A DNA stretch of 64,000 bases from positions 1 through 64,000 of the forward strand of contig NZ_LJCP01000011.1 in NCBI RefSeq assembly GCF_001399755.1, given 5' to 3'. Origin of the DNA: Thiohalorhabdus denitrificans. Lineage in GTDB: Bacteria; Pseudomonadota; Gammaproteobacteria; Thiohalorhabdales; Thiohalorhabdaceae. A program made the position numbers and the translations under genes. Positions 34,659 to 43,708 of the stretch are shown in pieces. The notes beneath the pieces are model-generated. The model saw only the letters and a program-made list of their open reading frames with translations. It had not been told where the DNA came from and did not search any database. Every line of letters starts with the position of its first letter. Within the stretch, counting starts at the first letter, position 1.

Positions 34659-36086
34659 CTATCCCGCCCGCTCCCGGGCCAGCTCCCCCACCCGCCGCAG
34701 GGCCTGTTCGAAGGCGGCGTTCCAGGGCTGGGCGCAGTTGAGGCGGACGAAGTTCCGGAACTTCTGGGTGGGCGAGAACATGGGGCCGGGGGCGAGGCTG
34801 ATGCCCTCCGCCAGGGCGGACTGATACAGCGCCAGGGCGTCCACCGACTCCGGCAGCTCCACCCACAGCACGAATCCCCCTCCGGGCCGGGTCTGCCGGG
34901 TGCCCTGCGGGAAGTGCTCCGCCACCGTCCGGCTCACCCGGGCCACGGCGCGGGCGTAGTCGCCCCGCACCCGGCGCAGATAGCGGTCGTAGCCGCCGCG
35001 GCCAAGGAACTCCGCCACCGCGAAGCCTGGATAGGCGGGCGTCGCCGCGCTGGCGGCGTATTTCAGGTACTCCACCCGGTCCCGGAAGCGGCCGGGCGCC
35101 GCCCACCCCACCCGCAGCCCCGGCGACAGGGTCTTGGAGAAGGAGCCGCAGTACAGCACCCCGCCCCGGGCCTCGTAGGCCTTGGCCGCCCAGGGCCGCG
35201 GCGCCTCGAAGGCCAGATCGCCGTAGACGTCGTCCTCGATGAGCGGCACCCCGCGCTCCTCCAGCAGCGCCACCACCTCCCGCTTGCGCCCCTCGGAGGC
35301 GCAGTGACCGAGGGGATTGCCGAAGTTGGGCATGAGCATGGCCGCCGCCACCGGCCACTGCTCCAGGGCCAGCGCCAGGGCGTCCGGGGAGATGCCCTCG
35401 TCGGGGTCGGTGGGGATCTCCAGGGCCTGCATGCCCTGGCCCTCGATGGCCTGCAACAGGCCGTAGAAGGTGGGCGACTCGATGACCACCACGTCGCCCG
35501 GCTCCGCCACGGCGCGGAGGGAGAGCACCAGCGCCTCCTGGGCGCCGTTGGTGACCACGATCTCCTCGGGGGAGATCCGGCAGCCGGCGTCGGCCATGCG
35601 CCGGGCGATCTGCTGGCGCAGCTCCGGTGGGCCGGGCGGGAAGGGGTAGTCGGTGGCGCGGCCCGGGTAGCGCCGCGGCACGCTGGAAAAGGCCCGCTGC
35701 AAACCCTGGGTGGGCAGGAAGTCGGCGTGGGGCACGGCGGCGCCGAGCTGGACCATGTGGGGCTCGTTGGCGGCCTGCACCACGCGCAGCACCAGGGCCT
35801 GGCCAGTGACCCGGGTGGGCTGGCCCTCGGGGTGGGTGGTCTCGGGGGGCTCGGCGGGGCGCCGGGGCTGGAGACGGACGTAGTAGCCGGAGCGCGGGCG
35901 GGCCTCGATGACCCCCTGGTCCTCCAACAGGTGCTGGGCGGCCACCACCGTGGACACGCTCACCCCGAACTGGCGGGCCAGCTTGCGCACCCCCGGCAGG
36001 CGGTCCCCGGGGCCGTACACCCCGTCCTCCACCTGGTCGGCGATGGCCCGGGCCACCTCCTCGTAGCGGTATCCCGCCACCTGCAC
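34659..36086 (-). CDS. MocR/PdxR-family regulator (GntR HTH plus aminotransferase domain)
   Basis: Fusion regulator (475 aa): N-terminal GntR winged helix (GVRKLARQFGVSVSTVVAAQHLLEDQGVI) and a fold-type I aminotransferase-like domain with PLP lysine in YCGSFSKTLSPGLRVGW. MocR proteins sense PLP or amino-acid-derived ligands and typically regulate a neighbouring gene; the divergent gene here (36188) is a membrane protein. It starts at GTG with GGAGG just before it. Annotation as a pure aminotransferase would be misleading. Confidence 0.92.
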   Translation of the reverse strand: MQVAGYRYEEVARAIADQVEDGVYGPGDRLPGVRKLARQFGVSVSTVVAAQHLLEDQGVIEARPRSGYYVRLQPRRPAEPPETTHPEGQPTRVTGQALVLRVVQAANEPHMVQLGAAVPHADFLPTQGLQRAFSSVPRRYPGRATDYPFPPGPPELRQQIARRMADAGCRISPEEIVVTNGAQEALVLSLRAVAEPGDVVVIESPTFYGLLQAIEGQGMQALEIPTDPDEGISPDALALALEQWPVAAAMLMPNFGNPLGHCASEGRKREVVALLEERGVPLIEDDVYGDLAFEAPRPWAAKAYEARGGVLYCGSFSKTLSPGLRVGWAAPGRFRDRVEYLKYAASAATPAYPGFAVAEFLGRGGYDRYLRRVRGDYARAVARVSRTVAEHFPQGTRQTRPGGGFVLWVELPESVDALALYQSALAEGISLAPGPMFSPTQKFRNFVRLNCAQPWNAAFEQALRRVGELARERAG

Positions 36087-36187
36087 TCCCTCCGTCGCGG
36101 ACGGCCCCGGTACCCCTATGGCGGCGTCGGCGCCTGGCCTACCATGGGACTTCGCGCACCCCGGGGACAGAGAGGAACCGAGGCCCC

Positions 36188-36571
36188 ATGAACCTGGAAA
36201 AGACGGTCTTCGCCTTTGTCATCGTGCTGGCCCTGACCATCAACTATGGCTTCTACCTGGGCGAGCTCGACAACCCCACCCACCATAACGTCTACGAGCT
36301 GTTCGCCGCCCTGGTGGTGAGCCTCATCGCCACGGTGATGAAGCTCGGCGAGCGCACCCAGATCGGCGCCCTGCTGCTGGCCACCAGCCTGGTGGCCGAC
36401 GTCCAGCTCATCCTGGCGGCCATCGTGTGGGGCTGGGCCCTCCACGTCACCGGCCAGGGCATGACTCCCCATGTCATGTCCACCATCGTGTCCCTGTCCG
36501 GCGGGGCGCTGCTGGCCAACATCATCTCGGTGGTGCTGCTGGTGGTGGAGACCAGCCTGGGGCGGCGCTGA
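36188..36571 (+). CDS. DUF6394-like four-helix membrane protein preceding a TrkA-type channel
   Basis: Small polytopic protein (127 aa) with four hydrophobic helices (KTVFAFVIVLALTINYGF, ELFAALVVSLIATVM, ALLLATSLVADVQLILAAIVWG, ALLANIISVVLLVVE). The pairing with a downstream TrkA-N ion channel gene fits DUF6394 proteins, to which I assign it from memory of that context. Likely an accessory membrane subunit of the K+ system, an inference. Confidence 0.7.
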   Translation: MNLEKTVFAFVIVLALTINYGFYLGELDNPTHHNVYELFAALVVSLIATVMKLGERTQIGALLLATSLVADVQLILAAIVWGWALHVTGQGMTPHVMSTIVSLSGGALLANIISVVLLVVETSLGRR

Positions 36572-36623
36572 TGGGCGAGAGCTCGCCCAAGGCGTCCCTG
36601 CCTGAAGCAGGAGGTCCCTTGCC

Positions 36624-38336
36624 GTGCAGGAGGTAATCTTCCTCCTCTTCCGCCGCATGCGGGCGCCCCTGCTGGTGCTCATCCTCGCCTACGCGGTGGC
36701 CATCATCGGTCTGGTGCTGGTCCCGGGGCAGGACGACCAGGGCAACCCGTGGCGCATGGACTTCTTCCACGCCTTCTACGTAGTGACCTATACCAGCCCC
36801 ACCATCGGCTTCGGCGAGATCCCCTACGAGTTCACCGCTGCCCAGCGGCTGTGGATGATGTTCGCCATCTACGCCACGGTGTTCGCCTGGCTGTACGCCA
36901 TCGGCTCGTTGCTGGCCATCCTCCAGGACCCCGCCTTCCGCCGGGTAGTGAGCATCAGCAACTTCCGGCGCGGCGTGCGGCGCATCTCCGAGCCCTTCTA
37001 CATCGTCTGCGGCTACGGTGAGGGGGGCAGCCTGCTGGTGCGCGCCCTCACCGACGAGGGCATCAAGCCCGTGGTGGTGGACCGGGACCAAGGGCGCATC
37101 GACATGCTCAAAGTGGAGGGCCTGGCCCGCGAGGTGCCGGGGATCCAGGCGGACGCCAGCGACCCCGAGGTGCTGGTAATGGCCGGCCTGAGGCGGCGCG
37201 AGTGCGCCGGAGTCATCGCCGTGAGCCGCCTGGAGCAGGACAACCTGTCCACCGCCATCGCCGCCAAGCTCCTGGCGCCGCGGGTAACAGTGATCTGCCG
37301 GGCCCGCTACCGCGACACCGAGGCCAACCTGGCCTCCTTCGGCACGGACCGCATCATCAACCCCTTCGAGCGGTTCGCCGACCGCTTCGCCCTGGCCCTG
37401 CGCGCGCCGGCCATGTACCTGCTCTACGCCTGGCTCACCGGCATCGAGCACCAGCCGGTGGCACGACCCCTGGTGCCGCCGCGCGGCACCTGGGTGCTCT
37501 GCGGCTTCGGCCGCTTCGGCAAGGCCCTGCGGGAACGGCTCCACCGGGAGGGGCAGCACGTGGTGGTGGTGGAGGCCCGCCCCCGCGAGACGGGGGCCGC
37601 CGTGGGCACCGTGGCAGGCCGGGGGACCGAGGCCGAGACCCTGGAACGGGCGGAGATCCGCCAGGCCGACGGCATCATCGCCGGCACCGACAACGACCCC
37701 GACAACCTCTCCATCATCCTCACCGCCCGGCAGCTGAACCCGAACCTGTTCACCGTGGCCCGCCAGAACCGGGACTCCAACCGCGCCATCTTCGAGGCCG
37801 CGGACCTCGACCTGACCGTCAACCCCAGCACCATCCTCACCCGCGAGGTGCTGGGGGTGATCAACACGCCGCTGCTGGCCCGGTTCCTGGAACGAGCGGT
37901 GGAGCAGGACGAGGACTGGGCCAACGTGCTGATCAGCCGCATCAGCGCCGTGACCGGGGAAGACCTACCAGAGACATGGACCCTGGACATACTACCCGAC
38001 ACGGCCCCGGCGGTCCTGGAGGCCATCGCCGAGGGGGAGCGGTTGTGCCTGCGCCATCTCCTCACCGACTTCCGGCAGCGGGAGGAATGGCTACCCGCCA
38101 TCCCTCTCCTGCTGTGCCGCGGGGCGACCGAGTGGCTACTTCCCGGGCTGGACACCGCCCTGCACCCCGGGGACCGCATCCTGTTCTGCGGGCGGGGGGC
38201 CGTGGGCGGCTACATGGAGTGGATCCTCACCGACCAGAAGGTGCTGGCCTACGTGGCCACCGGCAAGGACCGGCCCGGGGGCTGGCTGTGGCAGTGGCTG
38301 GAGCAGCGGCGCGAGGCGCGGGGCGGGCAGCCCTAG
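36624..38336 (+). CDS. Potassium channel with two TrkA-N domains
   Basis: Membrane protein (570 aa). Two TM helices bracket a pore loop with the filter-like TSPTIGFGEIP (residues ~55-66, in place of TVGYG). Then two Rossmann RCK/TrkA-N units: IVCGYGEGGSLLVRAL (~115-250) and WVLCGFGRFGKALRERL (~285-410), each with the GxGxxG nucleotide fold, and a C-terminal TrkA-C-like part. NAD(H) or other nucleotide would gate K+ flux. It starts at GTG with AGGAGGT upstream. Convergent with dsbG, one base between stop codons. Confidence 0.9.
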   Translation: MQEVIFLLFRRMRAPLLVLILAYAVAIIGLVLVPGQDDQGNPWRMDFFHAFYVVTYTSPTIGFGEIPYEFTAAQRLWMMFAIYATVFAWLYAIGSLLAILQDPAFRRVVSISNFRRGVRRISEPFYIVCGYGEGGSLLVRALTDEGIKPVVVDRDQGRIDMLKVEGLAREVPGIQADASDPEVLVMAGLRRRECAGVIAVSRLEQDNLSTAIAAKLLAPRVTVICRARYRDTEANLASFGTDRIINPFERFADRFALALRAPAMYLLYAWLTGIEHQPVARPLVPPRGTWVLCGFGRFGKALRERLHREGQHVVVVEARPRETGAAVGTVAGRGTEAETLERAEIRQADGIIAGTDNDPDNLSIILTARQLNPNLFTVARQNRDSNRAIFEAADLDLTVNPSTILTREVLGVINTPLLARFLERAVEQDEDWANVLISRISAVTGEDLPETWTLDILPDTAPAVLEAIAEGERLCLRHLLTDFRQREEWLPAIPLLLCRGATEWLLPGLDTALHPGDRILFCGRGAVGGYMEWILTDQKVLAYVATGKDRPGGWLWQWLEQRREARGGQP

Positions 38337-38337
38337 C

Positions 38338-39174
38338 CTACCGGAACCGGCTCAGCGAGGGATCGCCCGTGTCCTGCTTGGGCAGGCGGTAGATCTCCGC
38401 CAGCCGGTCCAGGCCGGGCATGCCGCTCACCGACTTCACCCCGCCCGACCCGGTCCTGTAGAAGACCGCCGGGGTGCCCCGCACCCCCAGCTCCTGCATT
38501 AGCTGGGTGTTGGCGTGCACCTTCCGCGCCTCCGGCCCCTCGGGCGCCGGCACCGGATCGATGCCGCCCTCCCCGAAGGACCGCTCGTGGCGCCCCATGG
38601 CCTCCGCCGGGTCCTCGGCGCTTAGGATGGCCGTCGCCTTGCCCAGGCTCGACTCCTTGAGCATGGCCACGGGCAGGTAGCGCACCTGGAGGCCCTCCTC
38701 GTAGTAGGGCTGATTGGCCTTCCACAAGGCGTTGCAGTAGGGGCAGTTGGGATCGGTGAAGACGTAGGCCACCCGCTTGGGGTCCTCCGCCCCCTCGGCC
38801 ACCCAGTTGGCCGCCTCCAGGTCGGCCCAGGCATCCGACATATCCGGCCCGGGCATGTGCTCGGCCATCTGCTGCCGCGTGAGGTTGTTGCCCTGCGCGT
38901 CCAGCATGGTACCGGCCAGGACGTGCTCGCCGTCGGGGGTGGCGTAGAGGATCACCTCCTGGCCGCCGGCGCGCGCGGCGTAGCCGGTGAGGCCGCCCGG
39001 GGCCTCGAAGCGGTTGACCACCTCCAGCCCCTGCCCCTCCATGGCCTTCACCGCCGGAGGCAGATCCTCGGGCCGCTCGGCGCAGGCGGGCAGGGCCGCC
39101 ATGCCGGCGAGCAGCGACAGGAAGGTCAGGGCGCGCGGCCGCGGGAGGCGGACAAAGCGGGAAAAGGTATCCAT
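38338..39174 (-). CDS. dsbG: DsbG-like thiol:disulfide interchange lipoprotein
   Basis: Periplasmic isomerase/reductase (278 aa). A signal sequence ends in a lipobox-like LPAC, so membrane anchoring is possible. An N-terminal dimerisation domain (~30-110) precedes a thioredoxin fold with FTDPNCPYCNALW (CPYC) and cis-Pro in GVRGTPAVFYR. CPYC and YLPVAMLKESSLGKA favour DsbG over DsbC. Last gene of the pagL / TlpA-fusion / dsbG set. Confidence 0.88.
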   Translation of the reverse strand: MDTFSRFVRLPRPRALTFLSLLAGMAALPACAERPEDLPPAVKAMEGQGLEVVNRFEAPGGLTGYAARAGGQEVILYATPDGEHVLAGTMLDAQGNNLTRQQMAEHMPGPDMSDAWADLEAANWVAEGAEDPKRVAYVFTDPNCPYCNALWKANQPYYEEGLQVRYLPVAMLKESSLGKATAILSAEDPAEAMGRHERSFGEGGIDPVPAPEGPEARKVHANTQLMQELGVRGTPAVFYRTGSGGVKSVSGMPGLDRLAEIYRLPKQDTGDPSLSRFR

Positions 39175-39204
39175 GCAGCACCTCGTGGCGTTCCTGAGCG
39201 GGGC

Positions 39205-40014
39205 TCAGGGCTCGGTTATCCGGTCCAGTTGGCTGTTCAGGGCGGCGCGGGAGACCTCGCCCACGTGGGAGGCCACCAGCTCGCCGCGGGCATTATAGAA
39301 CAGGGTGGCGGGCAGCCCGGCAGCGTCGTAATGGGCCCCCACGCGGCGCTCATGATCCAGGAAAACGGTCGCCGGGGCCACCCCGTAGTCCCCGAGGAAA
39401 TCGGCCACCTGCTCCCGGGACTCCCCCTGGTTGACGAAGGCGAAGGCCACCTCCTCGCGGGCGCGGGCCGCCTGGGCAAAGCGGGGCATCTCGCGGCGAC
39501 AGGGCGGGCACCAGCTCGCCCACAGGTTCACCACCACCGGCCGGCCCTCCAGGTCGCCGAGGGCCCGGGACTCCCCCGCCAGGGTGGGCAGGGAGCCCCC
39601 GGGCAGCCCGGGCCCGTCGCCGGCGGCGATCAGGGCGTGGCCCCCCGACAGGGCCAGCCAGACCCCCAGTCCCGCCGCCAGCGGCAGCTGGGCGCGCGCC
39701 TGCCGCGCCCGGGACCCGCGATACCGCCATAGTGCGTACAGGGCCGCCGCCACCACCCCCCAGAGGGGCGCGAAGCCTCCCTGCCAGAAGAACAGCGCGC
39801 TCCAGGGCTCGGCGCGGTAGGCCTCCAGGTGGGCGAGCACGTAGGCCAGCCGCGCCGCCACCCCTCCCACCAGGATGGCCGGCATGCCCCAGTCCCCAAT
39901 CTCCGGATCGCGGCGGCGCAGCCAGGCGGCCGCCGCAAGGACGACGGCGAGGCTCAGGAGGGCGAAGAGGCGGGGATAGGAAAGGACGAAGGGACCGACG
40001 TTGACCGCGTTCAT
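39205..40014 (-). CDS. TlpA-like thioredoxin fused to an Lgt-like membrane domain
   Basis: Two-part protein (269 aa). Residues ~1-130 have four TM helices resembling the N-terminal half of prolipoprotein diacylglyceryl transferase (LSYPRLFALLSLAVVL, GGVAARLAYVLAHLEAYRAEPWS, FFWQGGFAPLWGVV). Residues ~140-269 are a TlpA/ResA thioredoxin with WASWCPPCRREMP and cis-Pro in AGLPATLFYN. The full set of Lgt catalytic residues is not seen, so lipoprotein acylation is unlikely; the membrane part may anchor or feed electrons to the thioredoxin. The ATG at 40012-40014 is chosen; the frame extends to 40404 over pagL. Confidence 0.85.
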   Translation of the reverse strand: MNAVNVGPFVLSYPRLFALLSLAVVLAAAAWLRRRDPEIGDWGMPAILVGGVAARLAYVLAHLEAYRAEPWSALFFWQGGFAPLWGVVAAALYALWRYRGSRARQARAQLPLAAGLGVWLALSGGHALIAAGDGPGLPGGSLPTLAGESRALGDLEGRPVVVNLWASWCPPCRREMPRFAQAARAREEVAFAFVNQGESREQVADFLGDYGVAPATVFLDHERRVGAHYDAAGLPATLFYNARGELVASHVGEVSRAALNSQLDRITEP

Positions 40015-40037
40015 GGAACCTCGTTGTCGTGGCGGTC

Positions 40038-40604
40038 TCAGTACGAATACCGCATGCGGAGGATATGGAAGTTGATCCCCGGGTTGGGGGTCGCCAGATG
40101 GGCGTTGGAAGTGTGCGAGTACCCGTAGGACAACGCCCAGCGCCGCGCGGCTCCCAATCGGGCGCCGATGCCCACATCGGTGCGGAAGTGGAGCCGGCCG
40201 CCGAGATCCAGGGACCCGAGCCGATCGCCGGAGCGCAGCACCGGGCCGCAGCCCGCCTCGAGGAAGAGGCGGTCCCAGGAGCGGCGGCGTAGCCGGAGCA
40301 CGGCGCGGACCCCACCCTCGGTGAGGGCGTCCTCCTCCCCCCGGCCCGCGTCCTGGGCCCACAACCTCCCCACGGTGAGCTCGGCCAGGGGAATCAGTGC
40401 CCAATTGCCCGCCGCCCAGCGATCCACGGCCCAGCGGCCGCTCACATCCAGGCGGCGGGCGTCCACGGGGCCGCCGTTGCTAATCCCGCCCTGCAGGGCG
40501 ACCCCGCCCCCCGCCGAGGCCGGTGGGCATGATAGGCCGCCCGCCAGGACCAGCACCACCCCCGCCCATCCCCTGACCCCCAGCATTCCCCCCGGTTTTC
40601 GCAC
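40038..40604 (-). CDS. pagL: PagL-type lipid A 3-O-deacylase
   Basis: Outer-membrane beta-barrel enzyme (188 aa from the GTG at 40602-40604). The signal peptide is in WAGVVLVLAGGLSCPPASA. The C-terminal motif SHTSNAHLATPNPGINFHILRMRYSY holds the PagL catalytic H-x-S pair and PNPG segment, and ends in an aromatic residue. It would remove the 3-position acyl chain of lipid A, modulating the outer membrane. GGGAGG stands 7 nt before this GTG; another GTG one codon earlier is possible. First gene of the envelope operon. Confidence 0.88.
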   Translation of the reverse strand: MRKPGGMLGVRGWAGVVLVLAGGLSCPPASAGGGVALQGGISNGGPVDARRLDVSGRWAVDRWAAGNWALIPLAELTVGRLWAQDAGRGEEDALTEGGVRAVLRLRRRSWDRLFLEAGCGPVLRSGDRLGSLDLGGRLHFRTDVGIGARLGAARRWALSYGYSHTSNAHLATPNPGINFHILRMRYSY

Positions 40605-40774
40605 CACGATTCCTCCCTGTTCCCTCGGACTGCCACGCACCGTCGGTCTCCTTTCCACCCATAGCAGTCGCCGGCGGCCGGGGAGACCTCCGGACCCGGG
40701 TTCCGTCAGGTCGGGAGCATGCGCAGAATGAGGGTTGTGCCCGTTCGCTGGTCCAGCCCCGAGGAGCGCCCCCT

Positions 40775-41467
40775 ATGAGCGACCCCCAACCCCCCCGGAA
40801 CCTGCTGATCACCGGCGGCGCCCGGGGGATCGGCTTCGCCACCGCCGCCCTGGCCCTGGAGCGGGGCCATCGCGTGCTCATCGGCGCCCCGCACAAAACC
40901 TCCCTCCAGCAGGCCCGGGCGGACCTGGAGGGCCGGGGCGAACTGGCCGTTCGGGTGGTGGACGTCAGCGATTACGGCGATGTGCAGGCCTTCATCGAGG
41001 AGGGGCGGTCGCGCTTCGGGCGGGTGGACGCCCTGGTGAACAACGCCGGGGTGGCCTGGTCGGGTCCCTTCGCGGAGATGCCGGTGGCGGAGCTGGACGC
41101 GGCGGTGGAGGTCAACGTGCGCGGCGTGCTGTACGGCTGCCGCGCCGTTCTACCCCACCTGCTGGAGACGGGCGGCACCATCGTCAACCTCTCCTCCGGC
41201 GCCGGGCGCGCGGGCATCCCCGGCCTGGCCGCCTACTCCGCCTCCAAGTTCGCCGTCTGCGGGCTGACCGAGGCCCTGGCCGCGGAGGTGGATCCCCAGA
41301 AGGTGGGGGTCTACGCCGTCTGCCCGGGGCGTGTGGCCACGGAGATGCAGGAGCGGGTCTCCGGGCGCCGCCAGGGCATCCCTCCCGAGCGGGTGGCGGC
41401 GGCCATCCTCGACCTGCTCGGCCCCCGTCCCCCCATCCGTCCGGGGGACTGCCTGGAGACCCGCTAG
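40775..41467 (+). CDS. Short-chain dehydrogenase/reductase
   Basis: Classical SDR (230 aa): TGGARGIGFATAALA (cofactor loop), NNAGVAW, NLSSGAGR (catalytic Ser region), and YSASKFAV (Tyr-x3-Lys), with PGRVATEM after. Substrate unknown. GAGGAG precedes the ATG. Its stop overlaps the stop of the convergent membrane gene by 4 nt. Confidence 0.92.
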   Translation: MSDPQPPRNLLITGGARGIGFATAALALERGHRVLIGAPHKTSLQQARADLEGRGELAVRVVDVSDYGDVQAFIEEGRSRFGRVDALVNNAGVAWSGPFAEMPVAELDAAVEVNVRGVLYGCRAVLPHLLETGGTIVNLSSGAGRAGIPGLAAYSASKFAVCGLTEALAAEVDPQKVGVYAVCPGRVATEMQERVSGRRQGIPPERVAAAILDLLGPRPPIRPGDCLETR

Positions 41468-42633
41468 CCCTGGCCGGCACCCCCCACCGGGCCCCACAGG
41501 AGCCGGGCCCGGTTGCGCCGCAGCACCAGGGTCACCGCCGCCACGCACTCCAGGCCGAAGGGCAGATAGCCCGCGTAGCCCAGAATGGGCATGGCGAAGA
41601 GGTGGAAGCGATCCACGTAGGGGACGGTGTATTCCCAGCGGGCCAGGCTTCCCCAGTTCCACAGCTCCCAGAAGAAGCCGCACACCAGGCCGGCCAGGGC
41701 CGCCCGCCACACGGGCCGCCAGTCCCCCGCCGCCAGGACGCCCAGCAGGGAGCGCTCCCCGGCCAGCTCCTGCAGCCCCACCAGCACCAGCAGCGGGGCC
41801 ACCCAGAGCAGGGGATAGAGGATCTCCGGCAGCAGGCCGATGCCCACCAGGCCCAGGGCGCCCGCCGCCACCACCCACCCGGCCACGGGACGGCGCCGAG
41901 CGGCGCCGATCCCCGGCATGCGCTCGAGTCCCGCCTCCAGGCGGGGGAAGGTGGCCAGCAGATCCCGCACCCCGAGGACGGCGGGCAGCACCGTGGCGAA
42001 GGGCAGGCTGGAGGCCAGGAAGCGCGCCCACCCCTCCTGCTCCCCGGTGCCCAGGTAGCTCCAGTTTTCGGCAAATCCGTTGAGGTACTCGAAGACCCAC
42101 CAGAACCCCGCGCTGATGGGAAAAAGCAGAAGGAAGGCGCCGGGATGGCGCGCCGGCAGGGAATGGCCGGCGCGCACCTGGACCAGGCCGTGCACCACCA
42201 GCACGAAACCCAGCCACAGGGGGGTGAAGGCGTGCCGCCGCAGGGCCACCCACGCATCGGGCGCCCCCCAGGCCACGGCCCAGGACCCCGCCACCAGCGC
42301 CAGGCCCAGCCAGGCCCACCAGGGAAAGGGCACCCGCGCCGGGCGGAAGGCCTCCGGCGTGGGCGCCCGCAGCACGCGGAGCAGAAAGGGGGCCAGCACC
42401 GCCGCCACCACCGCCGCGATGGCCAGGAACACCGGCCAGGAAAACCCCGGGGCGCGCTCCCCGCCCAGGGGGGCCGGGGGCCAGTCCCCGTAGGCCGCCA
42501 CCACCCCCTCCGTCAGCCCCGCGCCCACCGGCGGCAGGCCCAGGACGACCAGGAGCACTCCCCCGACCCACGTTGCCCGCCTAAGCAATTCCCCCGCATG
42601 CGGAAGGGGTCCGGAACCCGGCAGGATGGGCAT
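41464..42633 (-). CDS. Polytopic membrane protein of unknown function
   Basis: Integral membrane protein (389 aa) with about ten hydrophobic helices, Trp-rich in the second half (FWWVFEYLNGFAENWSY, CGFFWELWNWGSLARWEYTVPYVDRFHLFAMPILGY, each seen in short pieces). The repeated FW(V/E)(F/L)(E/W)(Y/N) elements suggest an internal duplication. No known transporter motif. The start at ATG 42631-42633 has an excellent AGAGGAG 6 nt upstream. Divergent from the DUF1207 gene. Confidence 0.75.
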   Translation of the reverse strand: MPILPGSGPLPHAGELLRRATWVGGVLLVVLGLPPVGAGLTEGVVAAYGDWPPAPLGGERAPGFSWPVFLAIAAVVAAVLAPFLLRVLRAPTPEAFRPARVPFPWWAWLGLALVAGSWAVAWGAPDAWVALRRHAFTPLWLGFVLVVHGLVQVRAGHSLPARHPGAFLLLFPISAGFWWVFEYLNGFAENWSYLGTGEQEGWARFLASSLPFATVLPAVLGVRDLLATFPRLEAGLERMPGIGAARRRPVAGWVVAAGALGLVGIGLLPEILYPLLWVAPLLVLVGLQELAGERSLLGVLAAGDWRPVWRAALAGLVCGFFWELWNWGSLARWEYTVPYVDRFHLFAMPILGYAGYLPFGLECVAAVTLVLRRNRARLLWGPVGGAGQG

Positions 42634-42678
42634 TGGCTGCTCCTCTGACTGCTTCCCCACCAACCGGCAGGGAAGATC

Positions 42679-43587
42679 TTGGCACCGAATCCCCCCCTCC
42701 GGACACCGACGGTTGCGCAGGAGCCCCGGAGCGGCCCGGGACGGTCCCTGGGCGGGGCGGCCCTCGCCCTGGCGGCCCTCCTCCCCTCGCCCGGGGCCGC
42801 GGAAACCGTGTTCCTGCCCGCCGGCCACCTGTTCGAGCCCCTGCTCGCCGACCCCAAGCGGCCGCGGTTCCACGTCAGCGTCGTGGATGCCGATCTCCGG
42901 GACGCTAGGACCACCGTAGCCGCCGTGGCCTACGGGGACGAATACGGCCTGATCAAGTGGACGAACCGTTCTCCCTGGGAAGGGTGGCAGCTGGGCCTGT
43001 CGGGAGCGGTGTTCGCCCAGTTCGACCTGGGCTCGCCCTCCATGGACCTGGTGAACGCCGACTACACCATCGGCCTGCCCCTCGCCCACCGCACCGGCCC
43101 CCACAGCCTCCGCCTCCGGGTCTACCACCAGAGCTCCCACCTGGGGGACGAATTCCTCCTGCGCAACAACACCGAGCGGATCGACCTGCACTACGAGGCC
43201 CTGGAAGGGCTCTATGCCCGCGACCTGGGACCCTTCCGCGTCTACGGCGGTGGCGAGTGGCTCTTTCGCCGCGAGCCGGAGGGGCTGGAGCGGGGGCTGG
43301 CCCACCTCGGGATGGACTTCCGGTTCGCCCGTTTCCCCCTGCTCCCCCCCGAGCGGGGGGCCGCCTACTGGGTGGGGGGGCTGGATGCCAAGGGCTTCGA
43401 GCACAACGACTGGGAGCCCGGCTGGAGCGCCGTCTTCGGCGTGGAATTCCGCCCCACCCTGCCGCGGCGCAACGTGGACAAGCGACTGAGCCTGCTGCTC
43501 ACCTGGCACGAGGGCCCTTCCCCCTACGGCCAGTTCTACTCCCAGGAGGTGCGCTACTGGGGACTGAGCCTGGAGTTCGACCTGTAA
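42679..43587 (+). CDS. DUF1207 outer-membrane-type protein
   Basis: Predicted OM protein (302 aa) with a signal sequence ([13 protein letters not shown]) and the DUF1207 pattern: [39 protein letters not shown] and [16 protein letters not shown], ending LEFDL. The HQSSHLGDE and N-terminal features are reminiscent of OM lipid-active barrels, but no activity is established. The start is a TTG (42679) with AGGGA upstream, so it is less certain. Confidence 0.8.
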   Translation: MAPNPPLRTPTVAQEPRSGPGRSLGGAALALAALLPSPGAAETVFLPAGHLFEPLLADPKRPRFHVSVVDADLRDARTTVAAVAYGDEYGLIKWTNRSPWEGWQLGLSGAVFAQFDLGSPSMDLVNADYTIGLPLAHRTGPHSLRLRVYHQSSHLGDEFLLRNNTERIDLHYEALEGLYARDLGPFRVYGGGEWLFRREPEGLERGLAHLGMDFRFARFPLLPPERGAAYWVGGLDAKGFEHNDWEPGWSAVFGVEFRPTLPRRNVDKRLSLLLTWHEGPSPYGQFYSQEVRYWGLSLEFDL

Positions 43588-43708
43588 GGCGGAAACCGGT
43601 GGGCCGGAAGGGATAGAATGGCGCTTCCCGGTGTCTTCTCCGGGCGGGGTGCGGCCAATTCCGGCCCCCGCTTTCCCCGACTCCGCATCCATCGCCGATG
43701 GGACCTCG

